DNA of 64,000 nucleotides from Phymatolithon calcareum (taxonomy: Eukaryota; Rhodophyta; Florideophyceae; Hapalidiales): assembly GCA_977006965.1 (NCBI GenBank), contig OZ345369.1, positions 372,001-436,000 of the forward strand. Reading direction: 5' to 3'. Below are positions 10,065 to 20,339 of the stretch, piece after piece (position 1 is the stretch's first letter; each line of letters begins with the position of its first letter). Made by a program: the position numbers and the translations under genes. The notes under the pieces were generated by a model. The model did not search any database and had not been told where the DNA came from. It worked only from the letters and a program-made list of their open reading frames with translations.

Positions 10065-12519
10065 GTGCTTAGAATGTACAAAAGACTCTGCGGTAATTTA
10101 CAGGACGAAAATTGCAAGTTTCCGTTTTATGGTGCAGACCATCGCGCTTATCCTGTGCTCATTAACCCTGTGTGTCATGATTACTTGGAGCTCAGTGAAA
10201 CTGAGAAGACAAAATGTCTGGGCATGCGTGCTCACGTAGAACGTACTATGAATCTACACGGGCATATCATCTTGAGTCCTTGGGTGAACAGGACGAGAAA
10301 AAAACGTCATGGACAACTAAACACATCCTTGGTGGGTTTTGTGCACTTCGAGATAAGGTGAATCGGGACACATCTGAAGCTAGGCACAAAAGAGAGAGAA
10401 CGTTTCGGCAAGAGCAAGTTCGAAAAACTCTAGCTCAGCGCGCGCTAGACTTATTGCATACACAAGACACTGGTCAACTTGATTTGTGTGCGAAAATCAA
10501 AAGCTCAATCAATCTCGTGAACCCATTACCGCACGCTTTTATGAACTCCGGCAATGAAGACCCACGTCACACTGCTAAAAGCCAGACAATGGCTTTATTC
10601 CAGAACATTGCTGGATTTGGCACTGATAATTCCGAACCGTTGTTTTTAATTGACGGCTACCCGAACATTGAAGGGGACCACATTGTTGTGGCCGTGGACG
10701 CGATGAACTATATTCATAACGATGTTGACCATACCTATTCGCTAACTATTCGGCTCCATATTGACGCAATTGCATCACGAATACTGCGAGCGATTCCATT
10801 CTCTGCCCGAGAAAAAGCCATTCTCATGGATATCCATTTTGACGATTATGAGAGAGTTCCGTCTTTTAAGAAAGGAGAGCAGCTTCGTCGTGACAACATC
10901 CGTGGCCGGGAAGAAGATAATGTCGTAATTCGACAAGTTTCAGCCCTTATCAATATCGACAATGCTCTTCCGAAAGACTGGAAGGAGACGGTACTTGCGA
11001 ATAAGGCTGAAAAACGAGCTTTAGTGAACATAATTGCAGAAAACTTGCTAATTGTTACAAGTAGGTGCGCGTGCTCTTCACAAATTACTGGCGACGTTCC
11101 ATATCCTGTTCGAGTTTTCGGAGGCGCTTGCTCAATTTCCAGAAATGTCTTAGCGATCCCAATTGATCTTAATGACCTCTGTCTACGATTGTTACCATCT
11201 GGGGAGCCAGTTGTTCTGCTGGAAACTGAGATAGACAATGAGGGCTTAAACGTTTCCGAAAATTTATATAAGTTCTTGTCAACGTCTTTCATTGTCGTGA
11301 GGTCAACAAGCATGTGCAATGATTTCGAAATACAAGACGGGCATACACAAAATTTGAACTATGCTGTAATAACCGAAGATGTGGATGCAAGAAGTGGAGT
11401 GGGCGAAGGAGAAATAAGAACGCAGTCACAGCTTCACTTTCTCAGTGAAAGCCTACCATCAACGCTGACATCTGTATCTGCTCTGCAGATATCCGCAGAC
11501 ACGGATAATATTGCACTTGCCCTGATGGCACTATCAGAAGAGAAATTCTCTAAGTACAGGCGAGTTCTTGTGAAACTGCCAACAAGGTTCGCCGTTATTA
11601 AGCAATTGAAAAGGTGTTTGAACTCAATCTCTTTGCATTATCTAGTATTTGCTCGACTGTACTGTCTCATTGGGAACGAGTTTTGCTGCAGGTGCGCCAT
11701 TGCAACTGGAACTGTCATTTTTGCGACGTATCTGCAGTACAGGGATCTCATCGGAAACTTTTGTGAAAATGAAAGCACGTTGAAGCTATATTACCTTTCA
11801 TTCCTGACAAAACGCTCATTTACAGTTCAGATGTTTTCCGATACGTCCATCTTCTGGTCGACAGAATGGAAGCAAGAAGGTCGGAAGGCAATTGCTTTCC
11901 ATAATAACACGAGAAGTACAATTCACCTCTTGCCCCAAGATGAGGATCTACAGCTTCAACACAACCGAATGACATGGAATGTATCTGAGTACTGGAGTCA
12001 GTGCACAGAACGCGATGTGCAGTTTTTCTGGCAAAATGCTGAAGACTGGGGGTTCCAAACGAATGGAACAATGATGCTCTACAAGGAAAATGATATCAGG
12101 GTGCGCAGTAAGCTCCTAAAAGATATGAAACGCAAATCATGTAGCTGTGGGCGAAGTACAATTGCAGATCAATGTTGTGTTTCAAGAAGTAACAAAGTCA
12201 GAAATGGCACTCCTTGTACGTTTAGATGCAAATGCATGAAGACAAAGTGCTTTCATCGCCGATATTTGGTGGTCAATACGCTTACTGAAGATGAAAGAAC
12301 AAGGAGAAATAGTTGTCCTCAGGTTTTTCAATAGCGCACCTTCTGAAAGACGAAGATGCGTCTGAAGTGTTGAGCGAAAGCTCAGAGTCAATCAATCCGA
12401 ATCTTGTCATGCATGAATCGTCTAGTGACGGATTTGTCGATTCTGTACAATCCGCGGAAAATTCCGATAACGCTGATGTTAACCTAAACGGTCCCAGTAC
12501 AGAATTTGAGTCAGATTAG
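10065..12519 (+). pseudogene. C-terminal part of Academ-like protein: XPG/FEN1-like nuclease region and CXC-like cysteine block
   Basis: The reading starts in the 10065 frame, changes frame by -1 at the seven-A tract 10298-10304 and continues as the 706-residue segment ending at 12334. Relative to that segment (first codon 10214), VVAVDAMNYIH (Asp162) and FDDYERVPSFKKGEQLRRDN (about 209-228) resemble the FEN1/XPG N-domain pattern, in which an early catalytic Asp is followed by FDG-x-PP-x-K-x-G-E-L-x-x-R. SADTDNIALAL (429-432) would be a later acidic motif. A Cys-rich block (643-682; CSCG...PCTFRCKCMKTKC) resembles CXC-type zinc-binding domains. A last frame change near 12310 leads into an acidic, Ser-rich tail ending at 12519. 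The nuclease call is by pattern, not alignment. Confidence 0.58.
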
Positions 12520-13156
12520 AGATACAGTGAAGTATAACAAAGCCAATGACCCGACCTATAAATGCAAGCGTGGATTTCATTTTGAGGAACAATGGTGCCT
12601 TCGACCAAGTAGAGTACAGAAAATGAAAACGAGGATTTATCAACAACATGCACTTGACACATATTCTGATATTGACCAAAACGCGACCCAGCACTTCAAT
12701 AGGGAAGAAAAATGGTTAGTAGCATGAGCGCAGAGTAGTACCCAGTGGAACCGGATATGTATTAACGGCGGGAAAAATATTGCGCAAATTTGTGCCTCCC
12801 AAGCAGTTTTGCCGGGGACTTGATTCGCGACCTTCCAAGGTTTTTCGTCGGCAACATGGAGTCATGCATTCGCGACGATCAATGTAGCAATCGGAACCAG
12901 AAATCTTCGCGGAGAAAATTGTCTCCCCGGTTGCGGTAGAAGCTTCTAATTTGACCCTTCGACACTTCTGTATGCGGAGGAAGAAAACTGGACGCCGGTT
13001 TAGATACAGAATTGAAAGGCGGTGGATGCCGATTGACCTGACGCAAAAAGCGCGAGATGAATATCTTGCTCGGGTCTGAACGAAAAAGCCGGGGTGCGAT
13101 TACACATTTCAATGTGCACGGCGCTGCTAGGCTGCATCCTCTCGCCCGAGCACAAT

Positions 13157-14088
13157 TTATGCGAATCTTTACGTGTGCGGCCGCCTTCTGCTTGTGCTGC
13201 TCGCATCCCGTCAAATAGCTAAACACGGATGCGGGAGAAGCGAAGGATTGTGATTCGGCGAGGATGATACGGCTGGTGCGTGCTACATTGATTAGAACAG
13301 TGTGCGAAATTGGTGAATGAGGCGGTGGTTGCTTACGGATGCGCGAGAAGCGAGGGGTTGTGATTCCGTGAGGGCGATGCGGGTAGTTTGTGTGACATAG
13401 ATGAGAACGGTTGTGGTCAGGGAGGCTGATGATCGTGATTCCGTCCGAATTGCGTTGATTTGTGCCATACCTGGTCCTTGGTGACTCCGACCGAAAGACC
13501 AGATGCTCCAACGCAACTGGAAAGCGAGGAATCGTGGTTCAGTGAATCTGGTGCGATTGATGTGCGCGACATGGATGATCGGCCAACGAAAGGAAGCGGA
13601 TGATCCTGATTCCGTGCGAACTGCGCTGATGTGCTCGATACCTGGTCCACGGTGGCGCTGGTCGATCGGCCAGATGCGCCGGCGCAATTAAAATTGTTTC
13701 GTATCGTAATGCACTGCTAATGAACTGTAACGGATGCGTATGAACCAATATTTGCTCAACCAGTGTAAAGGTCTTGCCAACCGACAGTCGCAGACAAACA
13801 TAGCCATAACTCGAAAACTACAAAAAGCGATTAACAAAGTCTCGACGTACTTTTCTGCACAGCTCTTCTGTAAATAGATTGATGTATAGCAGTGAAAGAA
13901 TCCATGGCGGGAAGTGCCGGTCCAAAAACATTCTATGTCACCCAACTTAGCATTTTCATAGTACTTTTCACACAAAAAACGCTGTTTCGTTACCATTTTC
14001 CCATACACGAAGTCTGATTTTTCAGAAATCAAAATTGTCATAAAATTCTACATATTTGTCACTTTGCGTTGAACTTAGGATTCCACTG
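13157..14088 (-). repeat. right long terminal inverted repeat of Academ-like element
   Basis: Mirror of 5855-~6787, differing by scattered substitutions and small indels. It ends outward in GGATTCCACTG followed by the AATA duplication at 14089-14092. The apparent minus-strand ORFs at 12879-13511, 13292-13687 and 13688-14041 are products of this repeat. Confidence 0.85.
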
Positions 14089-14672
14089 AATACATTGCAG
14101 CTTGATTGGTCTTCTGGTTATCTCTTTTATTGCGAATGGAGCTGGAAATTGACGTTTTCCTATGAAGATTGGCGATTTCGTGTACTCTGAGCAGATGTTT
14201 GTGCTATTCGGCCATGCCGAAAAGGGCTCATTCCACTCTGCCGAACGCTCTAAAGTACCTTAAACAGACTTCAGTGCTCTGCCGTTAACAATAATTTTGT
14301 AATATTACTCATCTGTACAAAGTGCTGAATGAGGACCAATTCTCCGCGCAATGACATGCTTGCGACACCATTGATTGATTCAGCAATTACTTCCTGAAGC
14401 GCCGTAATCACATATATTGACTAAGAAAAGGATACCTATTCTCTGCGACATTCTTAGTGTCGTTTCCTTGGTACGTATGGATACACCGACTCGTCGGCGG
14501 TGGTCTTTTTCTTGTGGCTCGGCTGGTCTGATGCTTACTCGTGGACAGCAACTTTCCGTCACTAGCTAATGTTGTTGCTTGCAAGTGAGATAAATTGTTG
14601 CGGAAGAACTCTGGCTTCCGTCAGTTTAGTTCGAGCGGAAGCCCGTTAAGTACGTATTGTCATGCGGTCAAT
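14089..14672. other. no supported gene
   Basis: Begins with the AATA duplication of the large transposon. I see no coding or structural feature up to the foldback repeats. Confidence 0.5.
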
Positions 14673-15062
14673 CGGCTGATGAACGAATGTTTCCCAACTG
14701 GGAAAATGATATATGAAAGCCGCTTTCTCCAATAGAATGCCTGCACTTGTGAAGCGATACTCATGTGGAAGTATTGCACAAGTGCAGGCATTCTATTGGA
14801 AACATGGAGTTCCCATTTTCTCAATTTCTCATTTTTCCGATTGGGAAACATTTGGGCCGATGAACGAATAGTTCGGAACTGGGAAAATGAGAAATTGGGA
14901 ACGCGAGTACGTCCAGTAGAATACCTGTATTTGTGAAACTTTACTTCTTCTGCTTCTTTCAGGTTCAAATTCCACAAGTGCACGTATTCTATTTGATATA
15001 TTGGCGTTCCCATTTTTTCAATTTCCCATATTTCCGTTTGGGAACTATTCGTTCATCGGCCC
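14673..15062. repeat. two adjacent foldback MITE-like units
   Basis: Unit 1 (about 14673-14859) has perfect 24-bp inner arms at 14728-14751 and 14777-14800, around TCCAATAGAATGCCTGCACT. Unit 2 (14854-15062) begins and ends with perfect inverted copies of GGGCCGATGAACGAATAGTT. Both units share the outer GATGAACGAAT and the inner GGGAAAATG and CACAAGTGCA blocks, so they are relatives that lie end to end. No coding capacity. Confidence 0.8.
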
Positions 15063-15249
15063 ATAATCCAGCTAGAAATAGATGTTTCAGAATAGGGAAA
15101 AATTGCAAGCCAAACGGCGAGGGTTCACGCAATTGGATTCAAACTGAATAAATCAACGGCACAATCCAAGTGTGGGCGCCGATGACGTGGCAACCTGCGA
15201 GAGTAAGCATGCTGGATGAACCGCTTCCGATGCATAAATCTTGGCATGA

Positions 15250-17660
15250 CTCAAGATAGTTTGGAAAAAAGAATGCGGAACAGGTCTTTCGCGCCATTGT
15301 CGAAAAGGCGCGTTTGCGTCCTAGATGAGGAGTTTCCCAACTATTACCTTAAAAGAGCGTCGCTCGTCGGTAGGAACGAAAATATGCGGGTAACAAAGAA
15401 GAACAAAACTCGCCATGCAATGTGGATAAGACCCTCCTCGAGTGAACGGTGCATTAGTGCACGCCATGAAGACATCTGTAACCAGTCTTGCGCAGTGCTG
15501 CAGACTATTTGGAGATCTTTCCAAGTCAAAAACGTTAGCAGAACGGTTCAGGAGATACTCGTCGAAGAGGTAAACGGTTGCACGAGCACTTTACTTCCCG
15601 TAAAACGGGTTCTAGTTCGGCATCCTGTTCAGAAGACTACGATTAGGACGACCAAGGTTGTCAATGTCAAGGCAGCCAACGCTGACCATCTCATTTCAAG
15701 TGCTCTAGAGGCTAAACCAAGCCAACAGCAGCAAATCTGGAACCGTAATGGAATGATTACAGTACGCGTCTTCGTCAATCTTCATCGCTAAACGCCAGTT
15801 CATCATCAACAGTCGCAACCAGAACCTAACCCGAACCTCGCATAAGGCTTCATACTAGTTTCAGAAGCTCGGAACGCACTCTTCCCGGCTCTTTCGCGTA
15901 ACTTATTGCAAGGACATTGGGACCAGGCAACACAAGAGGAGCTTGATGTCGTCACGCAGACCGCGAAACGAAAGCTATTGCTCGTGGGGTGCCCTGGGAC
16001 GAGCGTCACGTTCCATTTTGTTCCCCATCAGTTTCGGAGAGTTCGTACTCCAATTGGGGATTTATTATCCGCAACTGGTGGTATTTGGCACCATACGCCT
16101 AATGATTGCTTTATGGTAATGATTCCTCAAGGTCACCTTCGAAAAATTGTTGCTTGGACCTCTGGTAAACTGCGAAGAAGCGGTCGAAAGGAAAGCCTAC
16201 TCGTCCTGATGACAAGGTTTGAGTTCGGCACAAAGCGAATTATGGAAGACTATATGACCGAGCAAGTACATACCCGCTTGTTCTTATTCAAACACTGGGA
16301 TGACGAGAGACTGTTTCGTCGAGTGCCTCCTATGCATTAAATTCAGCAAGCAACCAATTGAAAAAGCCAACATATCGTCTGCGCAGTTCCGCTGGATGCT
16401 TGTTCAAGATAATGTCGATGCTTTCAGTGACCACAAAAAGCGTACTGTGTCTCCGTCGGACCTCATCTGCGTCGATGAGACGATATCCAGTTGGTATGGA
16501 AACGGATGTCACCGGATCGAAATCGAGTTTCCTCAATGCATCGCCAATGACCGTAAGCCTGAGAACGTCTGCGAGATTCAGAATTCGGCGCGTGGAAGAA
16601 GTCGGATATTCTGCATCTCTAGCTGGTAACAACTGCCGAAGACTAGAATAAAAGATATTTCGAAGGGAAAACGAACCACGGAACAGCAGTTCTGCGTCGC
16701 CTCGTAGCGGCACACTCCGGCACAAGGGGTATTGTATGTGCGGATTATCTCTTTTCGAGAGTTGAATCTGCGGAGATGCTTCTTCAACTGGGACTAAAGT
16801 TCGTTGGAGTTATCAAGACGGGAACGAAGAAGTAACCCATGAAATATGTAGCAAGAATATCGCTCGACGAAAGGGGTCATTGTGTTTCTATGGTGCGAAA
16901 ATATTTGATTGGCGAGCCGTCAAAGATGGCAGCAATGCGGGTTGACCAAGATCGCCGTTATTTTATTTCGATTACCTCAACCACTATGGAAGGGAAACCG
17001 TACAGTCGTTTGCGTTTCCGTCAGCTCGAAGTTGGAGCTTCACGTGTTGAGCACTCAGTCCCTGAGCCTGAACTATGCGAGAGATACGATTCGGCCTGCC
17101 CTCCAATCGACAAAGATAATCGATGCTGTGAAGACAGTTTGGACATGGAGATGAAATTGCACACACATGACTCGTCGTTTCGTATTAATACATATCTTCC
17201 GGCAGTTTGTGAGGTTGATTGCTTTCTTTATTCTCCGGTGCTCTTCCAGAAGGTCAACGGCACATGACACAGTGAAGGAATTGTCAAGTGATGGCCGAGC
17301 AACTCAGCTCCAGCACATTCGATTCGCTTAATACTCGTCGACGTTCAGAAAGTCCAAAACGTACATTGGCCTCCGGAAGCGTTTTTGGAACCCACTGAAC
17401 TCCCACGAGAAAGAGAAGGAAACTGCAAATAGCATGATGACTACTTTTGCAGTGCAAAACAACTGCAGAGTCTGCAGAATCGAGAAGACGTCTCTTGTGT
17501 ACTCATAATGTAATATGGTTAATAGTGCCGAAATATATATTTGTAGGACTTTTACTGGTAGAACATGTTTCACTAGGTATCAGGAAGACATATATGAGCT
17601 TGATGCCTTTGACGTGTCCAATAAAGAGTAACTTTCCTGAGCAAAAAATTAAATGAATCC
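15250..17660 (+). mobile_element. decayed piggyBac-like DNA transposon, copy 1
   Basis: Plus-strand fragments of one transposase recur here and in the copies at 42267-44417 and 44422-58629. The ORF at 16300-16629 contains FSDHKKRTVSPSDLICVDET followed by WYGNG and DRKPENVCEIQNSA, which matches the piggyBac-type DDE transposase domain; the Asp of ICVDE is the expected catalytic position. Further on come CADY..., VGVIKTGTKK and RYFISITS (up to 17267), then a Cys-containing C-terminal block (CRVCRIEKTSLVYS...GRTCF) near 17455-17580. Stops and frameshifts break it many times. Clear terminal repeats were not found for this copy, so its limits are approximate. Confidence 0.75.
15906..17267 (+). pseudogene. 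piggyBac-like transposase pseudogene (DDE_Tnp_1_7-type)
   Basis: Three fragments in different frames: 15906-16340 (N-terminal half of the catalytic domain), 16300-16629 (core with PSDLICVDET) and 16839-17267 (DQDRRYFISITSTTMEGKPYSR, then CPPIDKDNRCCEDSLDMEMKLHT). The TAA after GVIKTGTKK and frame changes near 16310 and 16640 inactivate it. An upstream ORF at 15216-15791 (TIRTTKVVNVKAANADH) is also conserved in the other two copies and is probably the N-terminal part of the same protein. Confidence 0.72.
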
Positions 17661-17712
17661 CTTTCCCCGAATAAAGATGGAAAATTTTCGTCAAGTAAGC
17701 ACTAGGGGTCAT

Positions 17713-17836
17713 GTGATGATGTATTTTAAAAGCTTCCGAAACCTCAACTTGAGTAACAGGTCGGTTCCTCACTCATGCAAACTCTGTTCTCCTAAAATCT
17801 CCTTAATTCGAATTTCTCCTCCTGTGAGGGCACGAG
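17713..17836 (-). mobile_element. LINE B 3'-end fragment
   Basis: On the minus strand the sequence encodes VRNRPVTQVEVSEAFKIHHH, parallel to the closing block of LINE B copy 1 (KVRLWELSKIKSS), and ends in the same ATAAAATCATCA-like terminus. It abuts the tail of the LINE A that begins at 17842. Confidence 0.6.
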
Positions 17837-17944
17837 TAAGTCCTTTCGTTCTTTATTGCAGAAGGATCGCTCACAATGACGGTAGGCTACCTAAGCTGTT
17901 CTGTAACAGCTTTTCATGTTCAGAATTTGGAGTATTGCTAAGTG

Positions 17945-20335
17945 CACGCTTGGTACCAATATTATTTTTATTGTTTTTATTGCAAAATTTTGCAATATAT
18001 TGCAATAAAGCCGTAATTGCTTTGAGAGGTACTTATTGCAAAAGTAATGGCTTATGATCGAAAATCAAGGTACACCCTTGCCCTCCTCGGCGCTGGCAAG
18101 ACAGTCGTACACCGCTGCGGTACAGGATCTGTAAGGGAAATTTACGGAAAATGGTTATAGAAGCTCCCCACACAGTTTACGTATTGCCACCCGAATCTGC
18201 GGCATCCAATTGCTGTCAGGAATTCTGCTAAGTTATCGATGCCTCTCGATAAATACAGACACGTCGACCGGCATTGACTCGGAAATTGTTCCCGAATGCT
18301 GTCTTGCTCACGATCTCTTGGACTTCACACTCCTGCGAATTGCGCTGCCAAAACACTACGTCCAGAATATCAAGCAACGGACGCAAACCAGGCCTAAAAG
18401 AAGTTTTTAAGGTTCTAAAGCAGAAGCTACGTGAAGAAGAACGAGATTTGCAGTCTCGCAGAACCAGAATATCACGCTATAAGGGGCCTTTTAACATCCT
18501 TCTCTGTCCGAAAGGTGCTGAATGCCGGGACAATGTTGAAATCGCTTTTGAAAAGGAAAGGGGTATGCAAACCCATACAGCCACTTGAAGAGTTGCATAC
18601 CTGGAGGAAGCGAAGATCACATTTTTCAGGTCTACAGAGATGCGCTGGCCAGTCTACAGCGCCACCAAGCAAGCTCGTTTATCGCCACGCACTCACCAAT
18701 GGAATTTCTTGCAACTTGCAAGGAATAGACCATGTACGGGTACATTAGACTTGTCGTTTACATGTCCTTCCCCGTGTCACATGTTCAGAGCGAGGAATAT
18801 CGCAAGTTTTCGTGCTTCCGTGAGAAGCTCTCAACTCGGATATTCAAAGAGACATTATTCAGGATCGTTAAGCTCGTCGAACTGCGAATAAGAGACGATA
18901 TTGCTGATACCAAAGTAGCCATTATGCACTATGTCTGGAACACCAATGAGACACATTGCTTGCGTGTATACGGCTTTTTCATGAGACGTGTGAAGATGCT
19001 GGAAAGAAGCACCGCGCGCGAGAATGAAGAGCTCGCTATTGTGCTTCTGTCTGTGAGTCCTATTGCGATAGTAGAAGATGATAATGTTCAAGGAGGCATT
19101 TCGGATCTTGAAACCACTATGTTCAACGGACACGCTCACGTGCGTCAACCAGAAGACGTGTTCAACTCCTTCGGGGTCAACGTGCTTATCTGGGCAGTTT
19201 TTCAGGTTGCCGACAACTGGAATGTCAACAAGACTATCGCCAGGCTTATGTAAATCGCTCATGTTTGCTGTGGTAGACATAAGCTCAACCTAGAGGTGAA
19301 TAAGATGGTTGTCAGTGACGATAGACTCCAAGCAGCGATAGACTCAGTGGATGCAACGATGATGGACTGCAAAAAACTGAAGAACCGAGCTATACTATGC
19401 AGCCTTACTGAATTGGCTCCAGTTATGTATAATGAGACAGGTTCGTCCGGAAATTATCATATGCTCAAGCGCTTCAACCGCATACGCGAGCAGTTAATCG
19501 ACGCGGCAAAGGCGGAAGGAGCAAAGATAGCTATGGAGGAGAGCGAGCAGTTCCGCAACTGATCTATGCTGTACCCAAGTCAGTTTAAGCAAACCAACGA
19601 GGTAAATCTGGAACTACAGAAGCAAGGTGCTTCGTTGTCGGACTGTCGCTTAGCTCTTGATGAGTTGATTTCAGCAGTCAAGTAGTGCAAGTACGATGTC
19701 AGCTTGGAAAACACTACATTTCATTACGTGCATCAATTGTGTGTGACCCACCATTCGAGTCGGGAGTTGTTAAGATACAGCGCCTTCAGTCCGACACTAT
19801 GACAAATGAAAAGAAGGATGCATGCAAGAAGCTCAAACTGGAACACGATGACGGTATAACAAGCTCCATTGGCGGATCGGGACGAGGCCGGCTGTCGATG
19901 GCGGAAAGATTTGCCGTGAAAATGCGCAAGCGTGCCGACGTCCGTGAGACTTATATAAATTGCGACTTTATTCTTAGATCAACTGCCGAGGTGGAGAGGG
20001 TTTGGTCGGTGGCCAAGAATGTTTTGACAGATAATCGTAAGAGGATGACACCGTTATTACCAAAAGCCCTGCTGTTTCTTAAAGAGAAAAAAAGTTACTG
20101 GGACCAGCAATCGGTCTACGTGGCGATGAACACTGCCCGGAGCGTAGGAGTGATCCAACGCGTGAGTGAAGACATGGCGCAGGAGGACCTGAATTAGATT
20201 CTGTTATTGCAATTGATATTGGAAGAATGGTCAGATATTGCAATTCCTATTTCCTTGAACCTTGCATTATTGGTATTGAAATTGCTATTGCATCATGTGC
20301 CCGAATAAATAACAATAATATTGGTACTATCCCTG
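17945..20335 (+). mobile_element. hAT-like DNA transposon, copy 1
   Basis: The right end is CAGGGATAGTACC (read inward) and the left end CACGCTTGGTACC; inside both lies ACCAATATTATT. Eight-base flanks GCTAAGTG (17937-17944) and GCTAAGGG (20336-20343) match at 7 of 8 positions, as expected for hAT duplications. ATTGCAAT-type subterminal repeats are abundant near both ends. The element sits inside LINE A coding sequence, interrupting the CREKP...ILQIL region. Length is 2391 bp. Confidence 0.82.
18210..20197 (+). pseudogene. hAT-like transposase pseudogene
   Basis: Broken plus-strand ORFs (18210-18410, 18274-18588, 18732-19253, 19296-19562, 19685-20197). The last contains YINCDFILRSTAEVERVWSV, followed by AKNVLTDNRKRMTPLLPKAL, the C-terminal dimerisation pattern of hAT transposases (S-x-x-E-R-x-[FW]-S, then R-x-x-x-x-P...L). 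The same C-terminal block appears on the minus strand of copy 2 (YINCDFILCSVAKVEQLWSI). Many stops and frame changes; not functional. Confidence 0.75.
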
Positions 20336-20339
20336 GCTA

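Larger units (their letters stand above)
5855..14088 (+). mobile_element. Academ-like DNA transposon with ~930-bp terminal inverted repeats
   Basis: The ends begin CAGTGGAATCC and mirror each other for about 930 bp (5855-~6787 against ~13157-14088). AATA lies immediately outside both ends (5851-5854 and 14089-14092), giving a 4-bp target duplication and an element of 8234 bp. Between the repeats, plus-strand coding segments (7236-12519) make up a large broken protein with an XPG/FEN1-like nuclease region and a cysteine-rich block. From established knowledge, Academ-superfamily transposons pair a large transposase with an XPG-type nuclease and make 3-4 bp duplications, so this is my best assignment. 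The superfamily call is inference; the repeat structure and duplication are seen directly. Multiple frameshifts mean the copy is dead. Confidence 0.72.

Noticed and set aside
7545-12334. Introns explaining the frame changes in the Academ-like gene
   Set aside because: The changes sit at homopolymers or small indels without GT...AG-bounded gaps, and coding sequence continues with no missing stretch.
13292-13687. Minus-strand ORFs of 131 and 117 residues at 13292-14041
   Set aside because: They lie in the right terminal inverted repeat and are mirrored in the left one; no protein motif is present.
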